Positions 1 through 9,386 of a DNA stretch of 64,000 nt are shown in pieces. Below the pieces are notes generated by a model. That model ran no database searches and was not told where the DNA came from. It saw only the letters and a list, made by a program, of their open reading frames with translations. This DNA comes from Pogonophryne albipinna. Its lineage: Eukaryota > Chordata > Actinopteri > Perciformes > Artedidraconidae. The translations under genes were made by a program, and so were the position numbers. Position 1 is the stretch's first letter, and the number at the start of each line of letters is the position of its first letter. The stretch spans positions 743,407 through 807,406 of the forward strand of contig JAPTMU010000049.1 in assembly GCA_028583405.1 (NCBI GenBank), in the 5' to 3' direction.

Positions 1-885
1 AAGAAGCATGGTTGTCATGGTTGCCCTTCTGTTTATTCTCCGCGGTGGGGGCCGAGGGAACCGGGCAGAGTTTTTCGCCAGTCAACGTGAATTAAAGTTT
101 AAATCTTCCGCACACAATTATAAAAGTGCCGGTCAAAGGTCTTCTTTGTTATTTATTGAGCTTTAAAACAAATGAATAACGAATCTATATAATATAATAA
201 TAAAATACATGGAGCCTCTCTTTTTCCTCCCTCTCTTCGGACAGCGTCAGTGTCTGTCTCATGCAGCAGCTGATCCAGTAATGAGTGACCCGGCCGACAG
301 TAAAAATAAACATATTTATAACTAGTGTAGGTAGTTTGAGAGGTGTCTCCGTCCTGTCAGATTAGACTCCACTCGCGTTTAGGTCCATATCGAGAGAAAG
401 ATAAATAATCTGAATTCAGTGTGCAGTTTACTTTGACGCGGGGTGAGCAGCAGAGGTGGGGAGAGGCGGGGCTATTGCCTCATCATTATCAGAAAATGAT
501 CGTATAGGGCGTACACACGGAGCCGTTTGACCCCCCAGAGCGTTGCGTATGCCGTTCTATCCACCTTGGGACCCGTTATCGTTTCCGCAGTCGTTTAGTG
601 CCGTATTCGGTCGTCCTCGTGTGGCCGAACGGTCTATATGACACTAAACAATAACGCAAACGACCGTTTGACTGACTGACTTCCCTTTTGTTTTAAACGT
701 GTCAGATTCTCACCTCTGCTAGTTCACTTCGACCTTTGACCCCCTGAGTGTCAGTACTGGCAGATACCCTGAGTTGGATCTGGGCATCACTAGATCAATA
801 AATATCCATAAAATTCCACAAATAGTCTTGCATTATTGAGCCATACTCCACTAAATGCGTCACATCAAGTGTTTTCAGGCATGTT
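1..885. other. Unassigned DNA, no gene seen
   Basis: No supportable coding region. A short pair CAGAGGTG (about 450) / CACCTCTG (about 718) could be the ends of an old hAT-type element, but I see no target-site duplication, so I do not call it. The sequence becomes interpretable at the TTAA at 886. Confidence 0.5.
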
Positions 886-1257
886 TTAAAGGTCCCATGT
901 CATGCTTTTCTGGTTCTTACCCGTCCCCTTGTGTGTTATGAAGGTTGTTATGCATGTAAACGGTCTGCAGGGTCACACACCCTCAAAGTACACACTGTAG
1001 GGCAGGGGTCGGCAACAGGCGGACCGCGGTCCGGATCCGGTCCCAGACGCCGACCTATACGGATTATCAATACATTAATAGGGGATTTAAATTTTGATGG
1101 GCGATTCTATTTTAACCGCCGCCGACAGGGTCGAAAGAGAGGAGTGAGCGATACAGGGAGAGAAACACAGAAGAAGAGACGAGAGCGCGGCAGAGAGAAG
1201 CGGAGAGGAAAGTGTGAGGCGTGTTAGCGGCAGACAGGAAGAGACACATAATTACAC

Positions 1258-1496
1258 ATGGCGCTCTCCAAGAAGAGGAACGTGGACAGTGAGAACAGAG
1301 CTTTTAACCCTGAGTGGACTCATTCATGTTCACCCTGCCCTCTGGGAGCACAGAGCCAGTGTGTCTCATTTGTTCAGAGACCGTGGCGCTCATTAAAAGT
1401 GCCAACACGCCACTATGGGACAAAACACAAAGTGTTTGACCAAACATTCCCTCTCAAGTCAGAACTGAGGTCACAAAAAACAAGTAGTCTCAGAGC
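1258..1496 (+). pseudogene. hAT transposase N-terminus (BED-finger region), frameshifted
   Basis: The reading frame opening at ATG 1258 gives a basic start followed by DSENRAFNPEW, which matches the opening of the hAT transposase family that also gave rise to GTF2IRD2-type host proteins. The zinc-finger cysteines (VCLIC) are in a different frame, around 1345-1375. The frame then returns for RHYGTKHK and FPLKSELR near 1408-1470. At least two compensating frameshifts therefore split the BED-type C-x2-C / H-x4-H finger. The frame stops making sense where the nested MITE begins at 1497. The rest of the transposase (RNase H-like catalytic core and dimerisation domain) is absent. It is non-functional; homology is called from motif recognition only. 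Confidence 0.75.
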
Positions 1497-1651
1497 CAGT
1501 GGCGAACCGTCAGGGCCTCCAAGGTATTCAGAGAATACCCTGGAACACTCAGATAAAACAAACATCGATTTAATTATATAAATAAAATGTAACGGCGGGG
1601 GGTGTGTGTGTCTACAGAAGGTCCAGTTGTGATAGACACGGTTCGCCACTG
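1497..1651. mobile_element. 155-bp hAT MITE nested in the hAT element
   Basis: It has perfect 14-bp terminal inverted repeats, CAGTGGCGAACCGT (1497-1510) and ACGGTTCGCCACTG (1638-1651). Perfect 8-bp target duplications CTCAGAGC flank it at 1489-1496 and 1652-1659. No coding capacity. It interrupts the decayed transposase of the surrounding hAT, so it is the youngest of the three layers. Confidence 0.93.
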
Positions 1652-1712
1652 CTCAGAGCCCAATATGATCAGTCCACCGGGATCAAAATTAAAACTAAAT
1701 ATGGTTCCAGGG

Positions 1713-1812
1713 CAGGCTAACCGAGGCTAACCGAGGCTAACCAATGAGCTAACCGAGGCTAACCGAGGCTAACCAATGAGCTAACCGAGGCTAACCCAGG
1801 CTAACCAATGAG
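1713..1812. repeat. Short tandem repeat, GGCTAACC-based
   Basis: About ten copies of a 9-bp GAGGCTAAC-type unit are interspersed with AATGAGCTAAC variants. It lies inside the hAT element at 1003-2448. Confidence 0.85.
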
Positions 1813-3026
1813 CACCTGATGTGTGTGTGAGAATGGTCCTGACACAATTTCAGCCCAGATTTAAACTCCTGGCAGGACAATAAGCTGCAGCTCAACTCTC
1901 TCACTGAACAGAACAAAGTGAGAGAGGGACTGCAATATAAGAGGGACAGAAAGAGAAACTTTAAAACTGTTCAATTGTTATGATGTGTAAAGACTGATAT
2001 TGTTCTATAATCGTCTGAAACTGTTAAGTCATGATGTGAAACGGTTAACAAAGAAAAAGGGAAACTCAAGCTGCTGCTACACTTTATTTTATTTATCTAA
2101 AATTAAGCACTTTTAAGATGCACACATTTTCAAAAGCTATTTTATTTAATTTCTCCTATTTTATTTTTAAATGCAGCCCGAGAGGAACATTACACATATC
2201 CACAGTATTTACTGTATATCTGTAGAGTTCAATATTAATTGACAATAAATATTGTTGTTTTTGAATTGTACTTTCTTTATTTGATTGCAGTCAGTAGTTG
2301 ATTACATGCAGACGTTGATAAAGCTACAGCTACTTCAATACATATCACACTAATTCATAAAGCAAGTTAGACACTTTGATGTTCCGGACCTTTGCATGGG
2401 GAGATTTTCTCTAACTGGACCTCGTTCAGTTTTAGTTGAATACCCCTGCTGTAGCGAGTACAACTCTAACACAGAAAAGACCTGTCTGTGCTGCCCCTAA
2501 ACGCCTCGTTGGACATTTCTCTTTTTCCATTGTTTGCTTCTTGGGTATAGTGACGTATTTAGTTACGTTATGTCCGCGGAGCCGTTACGTTTGGACCAAT
2601 CCGTTGACTTCCTCACACACACACACACACTCGGCGGAACGTTGCGAGGCTCGCTGCTTCAAGGAGCGGGACACTGTGAGCTGGCTCACTGGTGTGGGGT
2701 CGGCGAGACAGCGAGACACCGCGGAACTCAGCCTGGGCACACACACAAACTCCCAGCCAGGCTGCGGTGTGTGTGTGTGTTTGGGGCTGGGTTTCGCTGT
2801 TTCGCTGTCTCGCAGACGGCCACTGGGCTCACAGGGGGGGAGGGGGGGGGGGGGGCAGGAGCTCCAACAAGCTGTTTAGGACAGAGAGTGAATACCCATA
2901 CTTTACAGAGATGCTGTATGAGAAACCAATGTGAGTTTGAAAAATTGCACAGTGTAAATCTATTCTAGTAGACCTCAACAATGGAATTATGATCAGTAGA
3001 AATGGCCATGGCATGGGACCTTTAAG

Positions 3027-3995
3027 TCTGTGCATTCGTTCTGTGATGACTATGCCTTTTTAAACTTGGCAAACCAAGCCCCAATGTAAATATAACACAC
3101 CACAGAAATCTGAATTGTCTTTGTAACAATACGTTTTTGACGTTTTCCAAATGGCCATATGTAACCGGTGTCTTTAAGCGGTATTTGATGTTATTGAACA
3201 CAGAATTATTAGATACAAAACACAGAATTTGTGTGATTATACCAAGCGGCAAACTCTGGGGAACAGCCGGGACGCCAATACGGAAGTGCCACACACTGCA
3301 GTTCATACATGGGCCGCTAGGGACTGGCTGCAGAAAGGAGCAATTTCCATAGACCCCCATGTTAAAATGCCCAACTTTACAGCAGAAAAAAACATGTTTC
3401 TACTCATGGATGCAATAAATATTATTATCGATATAGTTAGATTCCACCTTCATGATTATGAATCTGCGAGTGAATTGTTTTCTAACACGACCCTTTTATT
3501 TATATTAGGTCTTAACGTTTTTGCTCAATTAGGGCGTGGTCACTTTGATAGACACGTACATGCCTCACTGTCAGCTAACAGCAACTTGTCCACTCTGCTA
3601 GGCTACAACCATAGAGGCTACAACGTTAGTTAGTCATAGTACTGTACTTCACCCTTTAGCTTTAGCCGTGTTCGTGGTGATTGTGCCTTTTAGGGAATAT
3701 TGTTACAAATACCAGACAATTAAAATGTCGTGCTGTGCGCTTGAATGTACTAACAGAACTTCCAAGAAGTCTAAAATGATAATATTAAACATGTTAACCC
3801 CGTTCTCAGGTGTTTGTGTGCTTGGTAGCTTAGCTTGTTACTTATTAGCCAGCTAAGGACGTAACCCTTTATGCATACATATACATTTTAGTTTATGATT
3901 CAGCCTTGGGTAAGACTTTTATAGTCTATGACGCCCATAATGCTAAACGGGAGAAAATGTTAATAGGGGACCCAATTATCCCAGTGGTGGCCGCC
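3027..3995. other. Unassigned DNA between TTAA element and hairpin
   Basis: Several short open frames (for example 134 codons at 3229-3633) show no recognisable motif and no codon pattern that sets them apart from noise. No gene is called. Confidence 0.5.
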
Positions 3996-4069
3996 GGAGC
4001 TAACGGAGCCGCAGGGGGCTAGCTCCAGCCGGCGTCCCGGAGCTAGCCCACTGCGGCTCCGTTAGGTCC
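3996..4069. repeat. 31-bp inverted repeat with 12-bp loop (GC-rich hairpin)
   Basis: The left arm is 3996-4026 and the right arm 4039-4069. Each arm contains CTAACGGAGCCGCAG or its near-complement, and the arms pair with two mismatches around the loop AGCCGGCGTCCC. It could form a strong DNA cruciform or RNA hairpin. It lies in unassigned, probably repeat-derived DNA. No coding or RNA-gene family is recognised. Confidence 0.85.
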
Positions 4070-5948
4070 GGGCGGTGGAGTCGGTCGTTATAACTGGAGA
4101 TCAAGGAATGCAGCGAAACGCAGACTTGGTTCGCCTGCTGTAGTATTAGCTAAATAAATGATGTTGAACAAGGCTTATTAAGCTGAACATCGCCACAATT
4201 GTTCTGCTATGTATCGGTACTACTTTTCTTAACGTGTGAATGACAAGCATTAAGAATAACAAAATATAGCTAATTCTCTTGCAGATTGTCTCATTTGATT
4301 ATGAATGTAACGTTTATATAGGGGAACTACACTGTTAGCAGTACCTTGGTATGCATGTATTTCATGTTCGCTTAGCTTCTTAGCCTGAGCTAGCTCTGTT
4401 TACTTCCAGCAGGTCCCGCCTCGGCTCCGACTCTTTGCCCTTATTTGGAGCAGGCGGGATTAGACTCTGACGTTAGTGGCCGACTCCGCCTACTAAGGGC
4501 TTCTCTGCAACTCTGCAGAATCCTATGGGTGACGTCACGGACACTACGTCCATTTATATATACAGTCTATGGATTATACTAAATGATTTACAAATAAACA
4601 CCACTGCATATTTACAACTGTTACACATATCCTAAGCATAAGCGTAACCTAATAACTTAACTTCTGTCACAAGAGGCGTGTTCACACCGGAATACTTTTA
4701 CCCGTACTTTTCCCATTTAGTTCCGTTAGTTCCTGGAATTTTGCGTTCACACCAAAAAGAGAACTTGGTTCCGAGAACTTTTACCCCCATTTTTAGTGCC
4801 TGCTAGAGAGCTGGTACTATCCTGGGGAGAAAAAAGTACCAATTTCGATTTGCTGGACGAATTGCAAACCACGCCCCGTAAAACTCTGAAAAGTTTTGTG
4901 AAGCCACCATTGTTTTTGCTGGCATTAGCATTATTAGCATTAGCATTAGCCCCGAGCACCAACGGAGAAAGAATAACTTATGGCAACACAAAAGAAAACA
5001 TGGGAGCGGTGGAGATGAGGAGGTGTCGGCGTCCTGGCGATTTACTCGGAAGGCTTCAGTAGAAGCTGCTGGGAGTCCATCACCATTTGGAGGCAAGCCC
5101 ACTATCTTAGAGGTGCTCTGATATGTTTGAGATTCAATATCGTTGTTCACTCTATACACACAACTTACATTTTTCCCGTGGGGTTTCTCTGGGGTTTTTC
5201 CTAAAGACAGCAGGTGTTGTATGGTGTAAAGCATCCTGAAAATACTGTGTTATTTCTGTCATTTTTGTAGAAAGATTGTTGAAAACTCAACTCCCAAACA
5301 AATACGACCCTCCAGATTTACCATCCAAAAACACTTAATTTGGGGATATCTAAGGTTGTTCTCTTTTTTAGGCAGTTTTTGCAATTTTAAATCATCTAAT
5401 GAAATGTGGCAGGGAGTTTTTTGTTACAAACATAAACACCTGATTTTTCAAACCTCCTCTAAATCACTGCTTATGTCACTGTGCAGAGCCCTGCATATCT
5501 GTCACATTACAGCCACATTCTGACATATTACAGGGACATCCTTGTGTTTGACGCTGTAGAGGACATGAAAACACACATTTACTCTGATCTTCTGTCATGA
5601 CCTCTCCGTACGTCAGGAAGAAGAAGAGTTGTTCTATTCAATCCCCAGAGTGTCTGTTGACCTTCAGTCCCAGATGTGCAGTCCGGCTGTATCTGCTTTG
5701 ATCTCAGAGGCTTTAATCCCTCAGGTTCCCATGCCACATACAGGCGGGAAGCTTTGGCCGGTCTGAACCTCTCTGACCTCTTAAATCCTGCTCTGGATTT
5801 AGGCACTCGCCGTCAGAGAACGGGATTATGGCAGCAACTACGGCTAGTTACATAATACTGTATCGTGGTGGATGTTGTAATGCCAAGACCAGCTCAGAAA
5901 TTACCATTACTCTGTATTCCAGTAGATATATGAGACCACTCCGCTTTA
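4070..5948. other. Unassigned DNA with weak repeat traces
   Basis: No supportable gene. Around 4684-4760 the text GTTCACACCGGAATACTTTT and GCGTTCACACC resembles a degraded fish MITE, but I could not pair its ends. A short ATTAGC run (4921-4950) accounts for a small open frame on the minus strand. Confidence 0.4.
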
Positions 5949-6318
5949 TTACTGTTGGGAAAACACTGAATGTACTCTTCTAATATCAGAGTACACATGA
6001 TAACAAAGGTATCCCAACTGTAGCTGCGAACATGACAGGATGTGTGATTACTAGGGATGTAACGATACCAAAAACTCACAGTACGATAATATCGTGATAA
6101 AAAGTCCACTGTACGATATTTATCGCGATATTGAAAAATAAAGGAAAAAAATGTGAATTTTTTTTTTTTACTTCAATTTGTTTTCTTCATTAAATAATAA
6201 ATCTGATTTGTACAGCATGTTAGTAGATAGTAGTATTTTAAAGTGTCAACAATATAATAATCAGACCCTGCAATAGAATAACTCAAGTTTCACTTTAGTT
6301 GTTCAAGTAACTCAACTC

Positions 6319-6400
6319 TCACTCACTCACTCACTCACTCACTCACTCACTCACTCACTCACTCACTCACTCACTCACTCACTCACTCACTCACTCACTC
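6319..6400. repeat. (ACTC)n microsatellite
   Basis: About 20 uninterrupted copies inside the hAT element, immediately next to the transposase 3' end. Confidence 0.97.
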
Positions 6401-6598
6401 AGCGTCATCAAGGTTATCCTTTAGGAATATGAGAATGTCCACATTTCCAGGTAGAAGCTGGGATGTTTGGGCGTTTACAAAATCCCCTGCTGTGGAAACA
6501 ACTCTCTCGCTTGGTGCTGATGTTGCTGGGACAGAGAGATATGCTTTGGCCATGGGTGACAGCAGTGGGTCAAACTGTGCATTGTCTCTCCACCACTT
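6395..6598 (-). pseudogene. hAT transposase C-terminal dimerisation region, fragment
   Basis: The minus-strand frame encodes about 67 residues of hAT-type C-terminus: a WW pair, then FDPLLSPMAKAYLSVPATSA, then SERVVSTAG, then LLPGNVDILIFLKDNL and a stop. This is the conserved hAT dimerisation segment, and in family members it follows the catalytic core. The upstream 56 codons of the same open frame (6599-6766) are unrelated and correspond partly to an inserted LINE 3' tail, so the frame start is artificial. The catalytic core and the BED finger are missing. It cannot act as a transposase. Confidence 0.88.
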
Positions 6599-6708
6599 CA
6601 AAAACAATACAGTTGTTGCCAAGAAGGTGAGGCTTATTGACAGAGATATAGATATACTGTTGGTACTGGTCCATGTCTCTAGGTGTGTACATGTAGCCCT
6701 GTAAATAC

Positions 6709-6850
6709 CATGTCCTTTTGTGTTATCTGTTGTGTTCTGTTCATGTTGTAACCTACTTGCTGCCATGTTGGACAGGTCTCCCTTGAAAAAGAGATCGATG
6801 ATCTCAATGGGACCATCTGGTTAAATAAAGTTTTTTTTTTTTTTTTTTAA
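6709..6850 (+). repeat. LINE 3'-tail fragment inside the hAT
   Basis: The segment contains CTCCCTTGAAAAAGAGATC, then GATGATCTCAATGGGA and AATAAAG followed by a T-run. It matches the 3' end of the LINE at 38820-38952 in the same order. It probably arrived by retroposition into the hAT ancestor. Confidence 0.75.
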
Positions 6851-7294
6851 ATCGCGGTAGATTTTGTCAGTCTCACGACGGTATTGAGACATCTATTTCC
6901 CGCGATATCGCGATATTCGATATATCGTTACATCCCTAGTGATTACCTTGAAGAGCATCAGGACTGTTTGAGGCAGATGATAGCTATGTGATTAACATGA
7001 AGATTCAGCCTCTATGGAGAGAGACATATGACAAGCATGCTCATTTCTGACATGGAGCTAATCTGAAGTAAACATTGAATACTGCTTTCTATTCCTCCAT
7101 CTTGTGACTGTGTAACTCCCTCTCTTGGATATCAGCATGTGAAGGACACTGTTCAGGAACTAGTTGATGCTCTGTATGTGATGACTGCTTCCATTCTGGA
7201 GAGGATCACAGATACATGGATCCTGAGGTTGAAGCTCAAGCCGGTGACGAATGAGATGTTTCTAACAATTGTCATGTGTACTTTAGCTGAAAAA

Positions 7295-7450
7295 CTGAAG
7301 TCACAGGCTCCTCCAACAGAGCAACATTAATATATATAGGACATAAAACAAATAAAACCAATAAAATCGTGCAAGAGAATGTTTTGAGATGTGCAAGTAA
7401 ATACAAATAGAATAGAAATAGTGCAAGACGAGTCACAAGTAAATGGAGTA
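7295..7450. repeat. Dispersed repeat fragment (CACAGGCTCCTCCAACAG type)
   Basis: Contains CACAGGCTCCTCCAACAG and then A/T-rich text with GTGCAAGTAAATACAAATA. Related copies lie at about 59845-59995 and 63770-63999, where they follow a TTTATTGTCAT-like LINE tail. Likely the 3' region of a LINE or an associated SINE. Confidence 0.6.
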
Positions 7451-8119
7451 TGATATATTAGATACATAATGTGCAATGTATTCTCTTTATATTAGACTTT
7501 TATTAACGTGAGGCTATACACGAACTACATCCTGGTCACATGGCTGCACATCACCCAAAGGTGGAATTGTATTGGCGTGATTATGTGTGTTAGTGGTTGT
7601 TAGCAACACTTGTTAGCAACCGGCGTTTTTAAGACATTGAAGCGTCGGACATCCAAAAGTGGGGAATTTACTGACATGTTTTATGTCAAAGAACAAAGCG
7701 TGACGATCTCTTCATCTTCTCCTCTTGTGTTAACCACAGGCAATAACTACACACGTGTTGACCTCATGAATAGGGAACCAGAGATAACATTATAAGTAAT
7801 TTCCTGGGTTTAAGGACTGATTTCTGCAGCTCTCTTCATGACAGTTCACTTTGATTGACTTGTGAGTTGGGAAGATTTTAAACAGCTCTGTTAGAGGAAG
7901 ATCTCCAGCCATCTGTTCACATATTTGAACAATACAGAGAGTCAGGCTGTCTTTTGTAGACCCAGAGATCAAACAACAGACTGGTGCGTTCTGGAAGCTG
8001 CTGACTGGAGAAAGACAGATCAAATCTTTAAGAAGATCAACATTCCTCATTCAGGTGCCCGAACAGCCTTGAGCTGAATGTAAGTGCTGCTTTAAAAATG
8101 ATCCCTGGGCTCTGCTTCG

Positions 8120-8121
<2 letters not shown>

Positions 8122-8218
<97 letters not shown>

Positions 8219-8246
8219 TGTGTGTTTCTGTGTGTGTGTGTCTGTC

Positions 8247-8300
<54 letters not shown>

Positions 8301-8312
8301 TGTGTGTCTGTC

Positions 8313-8364
<52 letters not shown>
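8122..8364. repeat. (GT)n microsatellite with (CTGT) interruptions
   Basis: A 243-bp near-pure GT tract with three short TCTG-rich interruptions. It creates stop-free Cys-Val frames on the plus strand and Thr-His frames on the minus strand; none is a gene. Confidence 0.98.
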
Positions 8365-8365
<1 letters not shown>

Positions 8366-9382
8366 TAGACGGGGAGAACCAGCTGCCCCCTGCGTGTGAT
8401 TGATAATGTGTCTCATTATTTGTGCCATTTCATCCGAAGCTTCCTGGGAAACCTTCACGCTGGAACTGTCTCTCTGCTGGAATACCTGCTACTTCACTGG
8501 AGTCCCTCTGCTCTGTCGTCTCCTCTGATTTATTCCAATCAGAGAAGTGTTAGCGGTAATATTTCCATCATTCATAACGCAGCGATCCAATGGGATTCAA
8601 AGCTCTGAGTCCATAGGATTTATATTAACCAGCAGGGTTAGGAGAGTTACTTTTACTCCTTTTAATGAAATCAGTAACCTAATCTAAATGTCATAATATC
8701 AAGGTAATCTGATTACTTTCAGTTACTTTTGGATTACCTCAATATCAGATGCAATGCAAATAAATACAACAGAAATGAAATATTAATGAGATATTTTGTA
8801 TATAATGGAATATAATTCAGTAAGGATCTGAGGCATTCTGATTTTACAATACCTTGCTATTCGATCAAACAAAAGCACATCTAAATATATATTTACTCCA
8901 GAATACTTATCCTCTGTAATGCTATCCCTGCTGAGTCGGCACACACGTAATGGTTTATTATCTTCTCTTTCTGCGATGTTTGTTGTTTGTTTGGGGAAGT
9001 CATCTCTTTATTTCCATGTTTGTGACGGACCATAGATTTGACATTTTTCACCCTGACTTCCTCCCTCGGGTTTTTTAACGTTACGTGACTTCCTCCTTTA
9101 CTTCTGTTATAAAAACAATGGCTTTGTCACATTTAATTCGAGCAAATGTTGTATGTGAAACTGAGTTCTGTCGTGGGTCTCTTTAAGCTCCTGTTGTTTA
9201 AAGCTCAAGTGTCACTTTTGTTATAACTGCAGCCTTTCTTTTTACTGTTGGTAAAGCAGAACGGAGAAACCTAATTCTGTGCTAACCACGCTAAATTAGA
9301 ATATTACAATATGTCACAGGCGTGTTCTTTAGCTACTCAATTTTAAATACCAATTAGCCCAAAAAGTTGAATCCAGACAATT
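8365..9382. other. Unassigned DNA
   Basis: No gene or defined element seen. The base composition is ordinary and A/T-rich. Confidence 0.5.
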
Positions 9383-9386
9383 TTAA

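Larger units (their letters stand above)
1003..2448. mobile_element. hAT (Charlie-like) element inserted in the TTAA element
   Basis: The left end begins CAGGGGTCGGCAAC, a terminus typical of Charlie-type hAT elements, and the right end is ACCCCTG. The flanking 8-bp target duplications are CTGTAGGG (995-1002) and CTGTAGCG (2449-2456), with one mismatch. The inside carries a decayed transposase N-terminus on the plus strand, a nested MITE and a short GGCTAACC-type tandem repeat. About 1.45 kb is too short for an autonomous element, and no catalytic region is recognisable. Confidence 0.88.
890..3022. mobile_element. piggyBac-like (TTAA) non-autonomous element, host of nested insertions
   Basis: The ends are inverted repeats, AGGTCCCATG at 890 and CATGGGACCT at 3013-3022, and the match continues to about 15 bp with one mismatch. 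Both ends are flanked directly by TTAA (886-889 and 3023-3026), the target site typical of piggyBac-superfamily elements. Subterminal sequence just inside the left end, and again after the nested hAT from about 2457, also occurs in order at 61315-61500, so this is a repeated family. No transposase is encoded. Removing the nested hAT leaves about 690 bp. A poly-G tract lies near 2836-2854. Family assignment beyond 'TTAA element' is inference. Confidence 0.85.
6052..6938 (-). mobile_element. hAT element, internally deleted, with perfect 8-bp TSD
   Basis: The terminal inverted repeats are TAGGGATGTAACGATA (6052) and TATCGTTACATCCCTA (ending 6938), 16 bp and perfect. Perfect target duplications GTGATTAC lie at 6044-6051 and 6939-6946. 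The inside holds the last part of a transposase gene on the minus strand, an (ACTC)n microsatellite, and a fragment matching the 3' tail of the LINE at 38 kb. The paralogous site at 31311-31318 is unoccupied and keeps a single GTGATTAC (as its complement). Confidence 0.95.
5949..7270. repeat. Unclassified about 400-bp repeat, copy A (split by a hAT insertion)
   Basis: Excluding the hAT at 6052-6938, this segment is nearly identical by eye to the reverse complement of 30992-31405, from ATTACTGTTGGGAAAA to TTTCTAACAATT. Differences are scattered substitutions and indels of a few bases. A 63-codon open frame at 7139-7330 starts inside it but shows no recognised domain. It may be an unclassified transposon fragment or a dispersed inverted duplication. 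Confidence 0.85.

Noticed and set aside
450..718. Possible hAT element with CAGAGGTG...CACCTCTG ends
   Set aside because: Only about 8 bp of inverted match and no 8-bp target duplication (GTGAGCAG against CTAGTTCA).
7139..7330. 63-codon frame in the unclassified repeat
   Set aside because: The inverted copy at 31 kb carries small indels that break it, so there is no sign of coding constraint.
8098..8458. Cys-Val and Thr-His repeat frames at this and other GT/CA tracts (31.8, 33.5, 43.2, 46.0 kb)
   Set aside because: Translation of dinucleotide microsatellites.
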